A stretch of 64,000 nucleotides of DNA from Plantago ovata (Eukaryota > Streptophyta > Magnoliopsida > Lamiales > Plantaginaceae): the NCBI GenBank assembly GCA_028274465.1, contig CM051457.1, forward strand, positions 27,253,313-27,317,312. Reading direction: 5' to 3'. The notes beneath the pieces are model-generated. The model did no database searches. It had not been told where the DNA came from and worked only from the letters and a program-made list of their open reading frames with translations. Shown one piece after another: positions 21,152 to 33,776 of this stretch. The position numbers and the translations under genes are program-made. Every line of letters begins with the position of its first letter. Position 1 is the stretch's first letter.

Positions 21152-21765
21152 TAATTTGATCACCCTCACTAGAGGCCCTAATTACGTTTTTTCCCTCCTT
21201 AGACTAACAATTACATGTAGGCCTAAAGTTAGTAAATTGAGTTGACTGACTTAAGCAAATTTGTGAACCAAACATGCCCTTAGTTTTTTGGTATTTTTTT
21301 TTTCTTTATCTTTTTTTTTTCTCTTTTTTTTTCTTTTTTTCATATCTTCCTTCTCTAAGCCTCAAGTACCGGATGAAATCCGGTACCAGAGTGCAGCACA
21401 ATAAAATTAAAAAATTAAAAGTTGGACTTGTTTAGAATTTTAATTTTGTGGGGATTTATTTTACAATAATATTTGAGACATTTTTACAATTTAAGTCATG
21501 TAGGTTCATTTTATAATAAATAGTGTTAATATTGTAGAATCGAAATTTTTTTAGGCAGGTGTGTAATAAACATAAAATTTAGGTTGTTTGGGCTTAATTG
21601 AAACATGATAATTATTCAGGGGCAAAATCGTACTTTCCAGGTCTTAATTCGCGAAAAGTCAATACCGTGGGCTTAGATGTAATTGTTTGTATCTAACAGA
21701 GGATGTTTCTTAATTGTTAATCTAAAGAGGTAAAAATCGTAATTGATGAATTTAACAGGGGATAT
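21152..21765. mobile_element. Non-autonomous inverted-repeat element, GGTACC-core family, copy B
   Basis: The left end (GATCACCCTC, then CCTTAGACTAACAATTACAT) and right end (inverted GGTCATATCCCC, then CTTTAGATTAACAATTA) match over about 60 bp. The centre holds a pyrimidine-rich tract and a hairpin, GTACCGGAT (21366-21374) against ATCCGGTAC (21378-21386). Layout is the same as copy A at 3490-4125. It is non-coding. Flanking 9-mers are only weakly alike, so target duplication is unproven. Confidence 0.6.
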
Positions 21766-21879
21766 GACCTATCTAAATATACAATCTAATGCATTACGGA
21801 CTAGCTACTCTGTTCGCTCCTGTTTTATCATTTATTTGCTACATTCTTTCTCGACTTTGGTTCACATACGTTGCACTCT

Positions 21880-22545
21880 GTTATTCGATTAACTTGTAGT
21901 ATTTCACACCATCATTTTAATTCTTTATCATCAAGTTTCGTATTTTTACCACTTCTTACATTCTTGACGTTTTATTTTATTCTTTTTTTTCTCCTTCTCT
22001 TCAAACTCCAGTACTGGAAAAATTCTAGTATTGGAATTATCTGGCAGTTCCAATCAGATTCGTAAACAACTTCGACCGGAGCTGGGACCCGAGCTGTGTG
22101 CCAGCCACAATTGGAGACAACTCCTTCCTCTTTTTTTTTTTTTTCCTTTTAAATCTAACTTTTTAAAAAAAAAAATTTAAAGATTATTTGAACTTATTTT
22201 GAAATATAAATTTTATAGAGACTTGTTTTGCAATAATTTTTAGTTAATTTTGAAATTTAGCTAAGTTTTGTTGGTTAATTGTAAATAGTTTATGGCCAAT
22301 TTTATAAAATAAGCAAACTTAGAATTAAATGTGTAATAAAAGAAAATTAATGGTGTTTGGCCAGGGACAAAAGCTTAAATTTGTACTTTTCAGATTTTAG
22401 TTAACATAAAATTAAAATCGGGTGTGATTGTATGTAATTTACATTTATCCAATTGGGGTTTAGATGCAAACTAAAATCTATCAGGGACAAAAAAACAATA
22501 CAGTACTAACAAAAAAAAATCTATAAGGGTCTAGAACTCTAGATG
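21880..22545. mobile_element. GGTACC-core family, copy C (more decayed)
   Basis: It has the same order of parts as copies A and B: pyrimidine-rich tract, CTCCAGTACTGGAA...CTAGTATTGGA core, CGGAGCTGGGACC, second T-rich tract, then TGTAATTTACAT arm remnants. It lies directly downstream of copy B, giving two members in tandem just upstream of the SAM-domain gene promoter. Confidence 0.5.
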
Positions 22546-22742
22546 CAATTTGCCTGAATTAAACCACATTTTTCTGGTTGTAGTACTGTAGACGCATACG
22601 ACACTGCCGTTTACCGCGCCTTTGATTGAATCAACCCGAATGCGATTCTAGGGTTCATTCTTTCACCAATCTCACTTTCCCAATCGCTTCATTCGATTTT
22701 CGCAACTTCCCCTAAAACAGTGATTGAGTAGCTAGCTCTTCA

Positions 22743-25543
22743 ATGGCGAAACGACAATTCACTGTCACTCTCGACCGATCCGGTCAGGTAACGCCTTTAC
22801 GCCTCTTCGTACGACGAGGATAAACGACTGATTTTGCAACTATTTTGATTATATTATATAGTAAAATACTACAGAGAAAGTATTCCTTTAAATGTAACTA
22901 ACTGTTCGGTTGTGATGATTTTGATGTACAGAGAGTGGTCAAGGAGTATTCTAAAGGTCCAGTTCCATCCAGAACTAAACGATCATCCAATGCTCATCAT
23001 TCGCTTAAATATGTTAATAATAATAATAATAATAGTAAGAGGTCTGTCTCTCTGTCTGTTCTGAACCTTGTTACTGTAGTCGTAAATTATCTTCGTTGGC
23101 TTTTAATTTCTACTTGTAAATTTGGTTGGTTTTGGTTCTGCTTATGTGCCTCAGCTTAAGTTGTAGGAGTACAACAACTTTTATGTGTTGTATATAGGTG
23201 TAAAATATCGATTTCTTTGGCTGGAAATTCATTTGAATATGATTGCAAGACTTGTCTGAGTTTTTGCACTATCTCACAGTAGTTACAATCTGAGTTGGTG
23301 TTTCTTTGTTTCGGCTCAAGGTACTAACAAGTAACAACCAATGCTAATCATTCATTTAACTATGGTAGTACAAGGTGTATGTGCTTTGCACCTTCTCACA
23401 GTGTCACTTTAGTCGTAAATTTTGTCGAATTCGACTCTTATTGTCTGCAGATTTTTAAGTGTTATATGGGCGTCAAATAACAACTAGTGCTTATCATTGA
23501 TTTGACTATGACAGTAAGAGGAGTGTTTTTGCACCTTATCATGGTAATAGTTAATTTAGTCTAATTTAATTTTGCTTTGTCTCAAGTCTATTGAACTTTT
23601 AGGTGTTACATAGGCGTAAAATGAAAACTAATTCTGATTATTCATAACTATGACAGTAAGAGCTGTGTTTTTGCACCTTGTCACCAACCAATACTAGTAC
23701 ATTTAGACGAATTTGATTCTACCTATCCGCTCTGACTTAAGTCTAGAGCTTTTAGGTGATATAGACATAAATAAAACCTTTTCAATTGAAAACATGACTT
23801 TCAGTTGGAATTTGTGTAGGGTGAAATCAGATGTGAGTACAAGTGGCTATGGACATAACAGAGTTGATGGTAAAAATTTACCTTTTGGGTTCAAGGACTA
23901 TAGTTTTCTGTTCCTTCTATTTTATCCTTCATTTTCTCATGGTTGCAGATTCTAGAATTGGCCCGAATGATCTTCGTGTAAAATTAACGCAGAAGAGAAT
24001 TTCTAGGGATGAACAGCTTGAGATTGCAGAACGTAAAAAAAAGGAACTATATGAAAAGGTATCAAGAGCTATCCGTTCTGCAGAATCTCAGGATGAGAGC
24101 CACTTGAGAAACACAAATTCATCAAGAAGAGTTGACGCTCCGCCAGCACCAGAAACTGATACAATAAGAACTTATGTTCCTGAGACAACATTTAATGGAG
24201 CCAGAACGAGATCACCTGATAGAGTTATGAGATATTCTGGTGGAGTTTCTGACCCTAGGAGTGGTGTTGAGGAACTTCCACAAGTAAGGGTACCTTCGTC
24301 TACCTTAAGGGCAGTGCAAGCTTCTAGTAGCCAGCTGGATACACAACTTTGTCCTGCAACTGGTGGCATGTCCAGACCCCCTTATCCAGTATAATCCTTC
24401 TTCTTCAAAACTAACCTTTAACTCTTTTCGCCAATCAGCATTTGAAGCAATAATGTCCAAAAGTACATGTTCTCCTATAGAGCTGCTGCTAGTCTGCTAT
24501 TGCAATAAATTGACTCTAATAATGTGTTTAACCTTGTAACTTATCAACACCTCTTTCCTCACTAATTTTTTTCGTGTGCAGGTAAACCCACCTCAACCTC
24601 AACCTCAACCCCAACCTCTTACTGTGGCTAGCTTGTTGCATTCACTTGGCCTGGGAAAATACGTCATCAATTTTCAAGCTGAAGAGGTATGCTACCTAAA
24701 TCCTTTAGGAATAGGATACAGAAAATCATATTCTCTGCCTCTTTCAATATAGAATGTTCCCCGTGGATTGGAGGCAAAAACCTGCACCTATAAAACATTC
24801 CTAATCATGCCATGTGTTATCTTATATGGATCCTTGCATAGAGAATGAGAATTGGATTTTATTATGCATAAGAGAGTGTACATTCATATCTAAATCTATT
24901 CCATTCTTATGAACCTTAGACTTAGGTGTAGTGATATGCAGAAGTATTATATTAATTTGATGCTCAGTTTGCTTTTGTTTGTTCTTGTGAGTTTGCTTGC
25001 AGATTTCAACTCTGTATTAACTGATAAGAAAAATAAAACATGATAATTTTTGTCAAATACACAATTTAAATGGTTCCTTGATACTTTCTTGCAGATAGAT
25101 ATGCTCGCACTGAGGCAAATGGGGGAGCATGACCTGAAGGATTTGGGAATTCCTATGGTACAAGTCTTATATGTTTTCATATCGATGATCATATGTACTG
25201 CTTATTCTTTCTTACACACCTATCTTCTATAGCAAAGGTGGTAGTATTGCAAGCTATGGCATCTTCATTATATTTAGAATAAAGATACGGAAACTCAAAA
25301 TAGTTATTGCACCTTAGGATCTTAGCAGAATCAAACCTTTAGTCCAGGTTGGGGGCTTTGGTGAACATTTGTCTACACAATTAGCAGATATAGTTATGCT
25401 TGTGTTTGTAAACATATACTGAAGGAAGCGATAATGGAACTGTGCGTTTTGATTTGCAGGGTCCAAGGAAGAAGATAGTTCTTGCTGTGGAGCAGCACAC
25501 AAGGCGCCTTGCAACCCAAGCACGAAGCAACTATATGCAATAG
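22743..25543 (+). CDS. Sterile alpha motif (SAM) domain protein
   Basis: Six coding exons (22743-22787, 22932-23034, 23949-24388, 24582-24686, 25095-25157, 25460-25543) give 279 aa. The N-terminus is basic and low-complexity with an Asn run (YVNNNNNNS). Residues about 62-80 contain the conserved GPNDLRVKL and SRDEQLEIAERKKKELYEK segment of this plant family. A Pro-Gln repeat (PPQPQPQPQP) precedes the C-terminal SAM domain (about 208-265: SLLHSLGLGKYVINFQAEEI, then HDLKDLGIPM and GPRKKIVLAV). SAM domains mediate protein or RNA contacts, and no catalytic role is expected. The exon 2 donor (AATA/GTAAGA) was chosen because it keeps frame with exon 3. Exon 2 lies inside a tandem repeat that continues into intron 2. 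Confidence 0.9.
22989..23780 (+). repeat. Degenerate tandem repeat spanning exon 2 and intron 2 of the SAM gene
   Basis: The exon 2 segment AATGCTCATCATTCGCTTAA (22989) recurs in changed form at 23340 (AATGCTAATCATTCATTTAA), about 23486 (AGTGCTTATCATTGATTTGA) and about 23630 (AATTCTGATTATTCATAACT). Each is followed by an AGTA-containing stretch and a GCACCTT-TCAC block. The period is about 145 bp, with one more decayed unit around 23180-23330. Copies at 23514 and 23654 still carry CAGTAAGAG, close to the real donor. Confidence 0.7.
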
Positions 25544-26490
25544 CTTATGTGCAAGAAAATGTAATTATGAAACAGTACTTCAAATGTAAACAGAATGTGT
25601 TCATTGTGCAGCAACCAGACTCCCTGTTTTGCTACTTTGATGCAGCAATTTGCAGTATCATGCGACAATGATTATACTTATAATTTGAAACAAAAGTTGT
25701 CTAAATTGATACAAGAAAGAATGAATCTGTTATGTCGCATCTTTATTTATTCGCGAATTAAGTTTCTTTAATTCACTCTTAAGAGAATGATGAAGCTTTC
25801 AACTATAACTGCTAGAAACACAATTATCTGCTAACGAAAGGTCAAGTGATATTGAAACACTTGGAAACGGTAGGATTTCAATATTTGTATCACCTACCCT
25901 AAATGATAACGGTCTCAAATATTCTTTGTTTTGGCGAATTCATCCTCCTCTGAAGGTCCTGAATTCAATCTTGCGGGCGACCCTTAAAGATTTTTGTAAA
26001 ATACAGCTGGAACCAGAATCCATGCTTGAACATTGCTACTAACAAGACACAAACAAGATGGAACCTGAAGAACTCGCTAAGTAATTATATTACAGAACAG
26101 GAAACTGGAAAAAAGGTACACGGAGGAAGAGATATATTTATGGTGCATTCAATCTCTCATTTATATTCATCTATTACATCAAGTAAGAGTTCCTAATCTG
26201 AATCAAAATTTACCTTACCAGTTCCTAACTTTTCCACATAATTAAACACATAATTTCATCTACAGTACAACCCCCAGCTACAGTACAACCCCCAGCAACG
26301 CTCCGAGTCTTGGGTACGCACAACAGAAAAAACCCAGGCAACATTCTCTTCTCATTAAGTAGTTCTATATTCCTACAAAAATTCCAGCAGATAATTTTGC
26401 TGCAAGGGCTTGTGTCACACATAGGGGTGGGTTCTCACCCGCCTCCAATCCCAAACTGCATGACAAGGAGAAGCAGTTTTACAGCTCACA
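25544..26490. other. Convergent 3' flanks of the SAM gene and GMII
   Basis: Holds both 3'UTRs. An exact 18-bp tandem duplication (26260-26277 and 26278-26295) lies in the GMII 3' flank. No other gene is seen. Confidence 0.5.
26260..26295. repeat. 18-bp exact tandem duplication in the GMII 3' flank
   Basis: CTACAGTACAACCCCCAG occurs twice head to tail. Confidence 0.9.
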
Positions 26491-29400
26491 CTACACGGTA
26501 TATTCACGAGGGCGTAACTGGAACTTGTAAGCCTGTATTTCCATCGGAGAGATAAGGATATGGCCTTCATGACTACCAACTCCAACTGGCTGATTATACC
26601 CAAGCATATCTATATCTTCATGCAGAAGATTCAAGGAGATTGGTCGAGCATTTGAAACGGTGAGACCCTTGAACATATCAAGAAGATTGACAGGTTCATT
26701 TGCCATGGTCGAACATGAGGACCTGCCTTTACGACAATAGGAAGAATCCCAATGTCGTCTCTGAAGCACAATCGCAAACTTTGGCTCTTCAACTGGCTGT
26801 TGAGAGTATTTAGCCGGACGAGGGACCTTAAAGTTCACAATATGCAAGTCACATGGCAAAGAAGTTGTTAATGGGGAGAATGATCTGGGTGGTGGCTGAA
26901 CAGTGATAGTTTCGGGTTTTTTAGCAATATAAGCATGTATCGGATAGTTTAAGGAAGCCCCAACGAGGTGAGAAAGAAGAGATGGACTAAGAGGATGAGA
27001 ATTCAAAATGGGATCTGTACTTGATGAAATGTTCGACTCCAATACCATGTGGAAAACAACATTCATAGGACGATTATCTGTCACCCCTTGACCCAAACCA
27101 CGTCCGTCATCTCTAGCAAGTCGCCGATCAAGCATGAGTTCCAACCAACCATTTTTCAAGCTAGCAGCACCGAGTGACTGGCGAGTATGAATGGACAAGC
27201 GTTTCCCATCTTGCCCTTGCATGAATGCAAGAGAGGGCACTGGATAGTAATTCCCCTGCAAAGGTATCTTGTCATAAGTTTCTCTACGGCTCATCTGGAA
27301 ACCATTGAGATCCGAAAAGAAGATTCTCTTGTTATCGAGATCTGTCTTGTATCTAACAATAAGTTCTTTATCATTGAACTCACTCCCAATAAGCTCCACA
27401 TGGTACTCTTTCTCGATGATAAAGTCTTGTATAGAACCTTCACTATTGTACACACGGGTGCTATGTGAGATTGGTGTTTTCTCCCACGCTGTCTTTGGAT
27501 AAGAGTAAAATTCTTGAACCAAAAGGCCCTCTGAAACCACAGCTTGTCCTTCGGGGTTAGTGATTGACTCAGCATCACCATTTGGCTTGAAGAGGTAGGC
27601 CCCACTCTCAAAACTAGAGTACATACCAATCTCTTCACCAATGACATTCACATGACCATCCTTGTCACCTACTTTCTGCAAGAGACCGTGATACACATCA
27701 AATGTGAGTTTCCAATGTTGATTTCCAATTTCAGCAGACCTGCTTTCTAAAGTCGCACAAGAATATGGCGTTGGGCAAGAAATTTGGCTGGAATTGGATG
27801 GATCAAAAACTTTCAAATTTGCTGGTTTTGCCTTCTCACAACCAACAAACCCATTGGCAATGTAATAAGTCTGCAAACCCAAAGCAGGGACTGAAGCTTT
27901 CCAGTAAACACGATGCCTTCCAGTAAATATATTCTTTCGATCATGGTTCAGTTCGGGAGAAATCTGGCTTTTGATACATGTCCAATTTGAATCCAACATT
28001 GTAACATCTGGCCTTTCAACTACAATCATCACCACTTCGTTCCTTGTTTGCTCGAGTGAGTTAAAAAGGATAACTGTCTGTACTGTTCCTTCATGGGCAG
28101 TAACTGCTGTATTCACAGGCCGAGCGTCATATCTAGATCTTGTCTGTGCTGGTTCAAGCTGAGCCGGGTGGTGATCATTTTTCTCATGGCGAAGTCCAAG
28201 CATAACTTCGATAGCTTTTGCCATGAAGATTTGCAGGTCCTGTAAAGCCATGTGCATTCTTGTACCATAATCTTTAACCACATGATCCTTAGCCGTTCCA
28301 GTCACACCATCATGATGCTGAAAGAGAGCTAAGTTCCTTCTAGCAGCTGTCAACTTGTACGAAAACCCGGTTGGCAATTTCTCACATTGTGCTTTCTGGC
28401 AGTGTCCTAACAAAAAAGCCATCAACATTTCTGCACCCCGAAGGGTATGCTCTAAAACTCGATCAACAGCTTTAAAGAAAGGCCTTGAGACATAATATCC
28501 ACTCCAATAATCTTGATTTCTATCCGCGTAAGTGAAGAAATCTCCTGATAAAGAAGGAAAGCCATTAATTTCACCAGAACCAATTTCACCAGTATGTGAA
28601 TAATTTATTCTTTCAGCCTCATCCCTCAAGGTGTGGAAGTAGTCATCCAAAGTACCAAATTTAGCTTCAGCATTCAAAGAAGGATCAGAATTTATATAAT
28701 CAAATAGCATCTGGTAATTCCGAAACTGGGCTTCTGCTTCATCAATGCTTATGTAGCGGAAATCATCTCCCAGTGGCACTAAAAGTGTATTTGTCCGGTA
28801 CAGAGTTGATTTCTTGCGATATTGGTCCAATAACTTAAGCGCCCTCTCTTTCACATTGCCTTGGTCGGTTTCTACCGGATGTTCGCCCCAAGGGCACCGC
28901 TCGTAGACAAATCCACGCATTCGAGCGAAGTCAAACTGACAACAAATGGCAGGTTCAGGCCCACAAGTGTGAGGAATGTCATATGAGTAGAAAGGCATCA
29001 TGTGGACAAAAATATCAGTAGTTTCTTCATGATCCCAACTTTGTCTCCACACATATTCGAGATTCTTATGCAACGCCAACTCCTTCTTCAACTCGTAATG
29101 AGTTCTTTGTATAAGCATGTTCTCAAAACCCATTCTACGGAGAAGATACGCCATTGTGGATGAATAGCCAAATGGATCAATAGACCAAGAATTCTTGGGA
29201 ATAACTCCAACAGTTTCATTTAGCCACATGTTTCCTTCTGTTATCTAAAACGTTCAATGAAAAATATGCAGTTGTTACAATAAAATAAATAATATAACCA
29301 CCACATTAGTTTTTTTAATTCAAATCTGAATCATATAATAAATGGCGTCATACAATGAAAACTTTTCATGCAAGCAACCAAGTATCAGTCTGTGAACACT

Positions 29401-31389
29401 GGCATAGTCCAGAAATTGATAAGTAGCACAGATTTTTGGCAAACGTCAGTATGCTATTACATCAGCTATTTTGGATGTCAAACAACAGAGAATGCGAAAA
29501 GTTTTCAGAGTTATATGATCTGATACCAGCCGCGTTATATCGATAGCACCTGAAGCACCAGGGGTTGTCTCCGTAGCAGAGCGGCGGGATAGCGGCCGCT
29601 ACGGGCACTATTGACAATACTGCTACTGGTATCAACAAACGAAAAGTACTACACAAATATTGGTGCAAAAAGACACGTTTGGAGTTCCGCATGCGTAAGA
29701 CTTCAACTTTGTTGTTTTGGTGAGACTTCGAAAATTAAATACTTGGCCGATGACTTAGAAACTTATGGCACTAAGATATGTAGGTAGCTATACATTTTTT
29801 CACAAAAACATAAATTATCCATCATAAATAAGAGTAGATCACAGCACAAACATAATTTAAGATTAAAAAAGGTGATAGGAAGTTTTCAAATTTTACCTGT
29901 TCAATGATGGCAAAATAATGTGAATTCGCCTGCAGTAAGAAAACAAAAAATAGTTAGTAAAATATGATCATGTATCTCAAATGCCAAGACAACTTTGTGA
30001 ATGAATCTACTTCATAATCCAGAGGTATCAGAGTATTGTTGCTGTGTGAATATACCTCAACAAACACGGCTACAGCCTACAGGGGATGATGACCAGTGAA
30101 GCATAAATTATGTCTCAACAACAATTCATGTAGGTGTAACGTCATGGGGTAAAAAGATGTAGCACAGGCTTAAAACTAAATGCAACGCAGGTGTACAGCA
30201 GTGATGATACTCAACAAACTACATGCACAATGCAAACAAAAGTTTACCTCATCATTCATCACCCAACCACCTCCAACAATTTCCAGCTGTCCACTCTGCA
30301 CTAAATTGGTGAACTGTTCTCTTTTCACATCGGAAGCATCCCTCCACCATCTCTCCAAGTACGACATCTCTTCCCATATAAACTTGCGCCTATTATCCTA
30401 CGAATGCAAAACTCTAGCCAGTTAAATTAACATTCTCCAAACTAAATGCCATAACAGTCACAAGCACTTAAAACAATCCCGATTAACTATGATCAACTCA
30501 TTTCAGACTATCAAACCAAAACCAATACACTTCATTATAATATAATGGCTTAGCCTAGAGAAGCCACAACTCTACAAAATCAAGTTCACATACTCTAAAA
30601 CTAACACACTAGCTGTCACATACACAACCTAAGGCCAGGTTATAAACTAATTTGGCTACAATTCAACTGAAGAACTGACAACTGTTCAAACATTTTTATG
30701 ATCTAAACCACATAGATGAAATTATCGAAACAGAACATAATGTCAGTCGAATCGAAACCAAAACACTTTACTACAATGCCTACACCTGATTATAAACGAT
30801 CGGCTACAATTCAGTTAGAAATGCCTCAAACACTTAGATCTCAATTGAGAACAAATCAGTAAGTAACCTTAGAGAGCGTTTCAACGATAGTATCGAGAAT
30901 ATGCCTGGACTGGCGATCATAATACTCGTCAACAGTGAGGATCCAACCAGGATCATTATGCGAGTGCGGAACAACAAACACCTTCAGCTTCTCCTCACTC
31001 CACTCATCTCCCTTATAACTCACGCGCCACCCCTGCTTCCACGGCCCACCGTCCTCATCCAGAAACTGGATCTTATCATACAACTCCTTGGTCGTGATAT
31101 CCACCGAAGCAGCTCCCGAACCGGTGTCGTTCCGCGCTACAGGCTTCCTCGTCCGCGATGCGCGGATGCGAGAGTGTAACTGGAGAGGTTTCGGCACGGC
31201 AGCGAAGCGGAAGAGGAAGAGGATTAGGAACAGGAGGGTGAAGGTGAGACCGATGGTGAAGAAATTCGAGAGAATGAAGTCGGCGGTGGAGCGTCGCCGT
31301 GGCTTCCGAGACTGTTTACCGGCGGATTTGGTTGTTGGGAGGATCGCTTGCGTCCAACCGCCACCGCCACGGCGGTAGGAGAAAGGCAT
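26491..31389 (-). CDS. GMII: Golgi alpha-mannosidase II (GH38)
   Basis: Four coding exons, in transcript order 31389-30868, 30397-30248, 29929-29897 and 29244-26491, give 1152 aa, close to the usual plant length. It is a type II Golgi membrane protein with a basic cytosolic tail (1-37) and one membrane segment (about 38-60), followed by stem and catalytic domain. It removes two mannoses from GlcNAcMan5GlcNAc2 during complex N-glycan formation. The GH38 zinc site is complete: HSHNDPGW (H144, D146), SIDPFGYS (D258, also the nucleophile) and FQHHDGVTG (H546). The RRMGFENMLIQR segment after D258 is highly conserved. Exon 3 is only 33 bp (ANSHYFAIIEQ). The first ATG follows a long stop-containing leader. 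It is convergent with the SAM gene and divergent from SEC13. Confidence 0.97.
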
Positions 31390-32254
31390 CGGCGAGATAC
31401 CGGTGGTGGAGATTTGATCGGAGGGTTTTGAGATCAGAGTGTTTTCTCAGTGTGTGGAGTGATTTTGATGATATTTTTTTAAGATGAACATCAACACAGT
31501 TTTGTCGCAGTGGGAAAAATGAAAAATTACTTTGTTTGGTACAACAGTCAAATGGAATTTTGGTTTGCATAAAATCCGACGGGAATAAAGTAATATATTT
31601 AATAGTTTGGGGACTAAAAAACTACAAATTTAGAAGGAAATTTACACTTTGCAAATTGGTGCCTTACTTTTTAACTTGATGAAGTACCTGTCAAATTCAT
31701 CAGATTTGTATTCCATTAGCATTTTAAATTATTTTATTACCTTACCATCACACTTTATCATACCTAGTTTGTACTCTACTACAATAAATACTCCATCAAA
31801 CTCATATTTTCTTTATTCTCTCATTTCTTTAAATTTCAATTCTAAATACTTTTGAAAGTAAAAAGGAAAAAAAGATTAAAAAAACAGTATATGAGACCCT
31901 CTAATGTTACTCCTGTTGAAACTCTATGTTACGATAACATGGATCTTATAGTTTGTTTCAGACCCAATGTTAATCCAGTTGGAAATATTCGTACCCAGTA
32001 TTGAACTTTTACTTGAGATACTAACAGAGTGTTTAGTTCTCTTTACATTTTGGCAAGTTCAGGCTCTATGATGCATTTATGTTTGGCTCTCTTTTTAGTC
32101 TGCCCTCCGTATTGTTCACCAAAATCCATTTTTAGGATTTCCTCATTTCAAATTTTCTTTTGGAAAGTTATTTTACTTCTATTCCAAAATCAACCAATAC
32201 AGACATTGATCAAAATATCCAAACGGATTACGCCAACTTTCTATTATCTATAAG

Positions 32255-32461
32255 CTATAACAATACTTTAGAAGTTTTATCATCACCAATACAACGAGTT
32301 CTAACAATCTGCTTAATCTCATCTACCAAATGCACATTGAAAGGTTGCTGGTTGTACAACTTCAAGTTCCTAGCCCTCCATAATGCGTACAAAGTTTCAA
32401 GAAAGTCATCTTCAATAATTGAGCCTTCATCGACTTTCCTATCGTTTCCCGTTTGATCCAC
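32255..32461 (-). pseudogene. Short LINE-like ORF2 tail fragment
   Basis: The 68-codon ORF reads FLETLYALWRARNLKLYNQQ then FNVHLVDEIKQIV, which resembles the region between the reverse transcriptase zinc-binding part and RNase H of plant LINE-like proteins (usually LWxIWKARNxxVF). No flanking domains are found. It could also be chance. Confidence 0.4.
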
Positions 32462-32945
32462 TCCATTTCATTATGATTACTGCTTGGTGTATGTATATAT
32501 TTCGTCACCTATATATTCTCAGATTTTCTCATTTCATTTTATCAACTCCTTCCATCTTTATTGCCATGTTAGATATAACCCTCTATCTTCTCCCTCTTGG
32601 ACTCCTCTTTCCTTCTTAATTACACATCATCACTACCTACCCTATACTCCACAAACCTTCCAAAATAATACCAAACACTATTATTTTCTCACTCTCAAAA
32701 ATATTTTTTATTCACCATGGATCTAAAATATTTTGGTCCAAAAAAGAGTATTCTAACCAGCAATCAAATATTGAATTTTCTAATTTCTAACTTTCTAACT
32801 CCAAATCGAACATTTTTACCTTATTTATCTATTCAATGTTTTTACACTCCTCTTCTAACTTGGTTTCTTTTTAAATTGATTAAGACACACGCATGCCACC
32901 CAGGAAACTAATATGGCTTATAGTCATTTTTCAAACTGATCAAAC

Positions 32946-32972
32946 TGAGAGAGAGAGAGAGAGAGAGAGAGG
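32946..32972. repeat. (GA)n microsatellite
   Basis: About 13 GA dinucleotides. Confidence 0.9.
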
Positions 32973-33776
32973 TTGTTGTCTCAGCCGTGTTTTAATCATG
33001 TCATCGCCTGAGTGACATGAGTTGGAAATTAGGTCTCAATTTTCAGATACTGTTAGAAATGGTTTGATGTTGTTGTTAGTCTATGTCCATTTCGCTTAAT
33101 TCCATTTTTCCGCATGAAAGGTAAATGTGTTGAAGCCTGAAACTGTCACTTACAGAATACGAGGAGTATACCCCACGTTGAAGCACAAGTTTAGAATATA
33201 AACCAATCAAACACAAATAGTGAAGCTATCTATGTTTATGGAATACAAATGAGTTATAATTTAGGATTATTATTCAAGTAAAACGACTAAGCTGTGAATT
33301 ACAATCCAAATTAATCAACACGTATCATCAAAACAAAATCCACATGGACCGGTAATCTGCAAACTGGCAGTTAATGCCCACTCAATTTCGACTACGAGAG
33401 TTCAACCTGTGATCGTACTCACCAAGCATCAACAAGTAATTCACAACCGTCACACTTAATTCTATTTTAATTAATTTCATTTTCAATTCAAATGAATTAA
33501 GTAGAGTTTTAGTACTTAAAGAGGTATGTAAAATTGACTTTTCTTGTGAAATTTCATAGTTCAGGGACATTTTGGATATAATCCAATAGTTTGGGGACTT
33601 TGGGTTCGAGGCTGGATGTAGATTCATATTCTTGTTTCTTTTCAGATTTCCCCTTTTTCTCATTTTCACACACATCGCTAAACAGCTGATTTGAGCAAAT
33701 ATAGTTTAATTTCCCACAAGCTTTCTCGCGAGTCGCGACGACGTCGTTCACGACTTCACGTTTCGCTTAGTCTCCG

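Larger units (their letters stand above)
31390..33700. other. Spacer between GMII and SEC13
   Basis: The first 150 bp are GMII leader and promoter. The rest is AT-rich with many small ORFs that look accidental. It holds a LINE-like fragment (32255-32461) and a (GA)n run (32946-32972). No other supported gene. Confidence 0.45.

Noticed and set aside
29462-29692. Hydrophobic 76-codon minus-strand ORF in GMII intron 3
   Set aside because: Lies in an intron between exons that join in frame; no homology and no splice need.
30856-31487. Plus-strand ORFs opposite GMII exon 1
   Set aside because: Shadows of the GC-rich GMII first exon.
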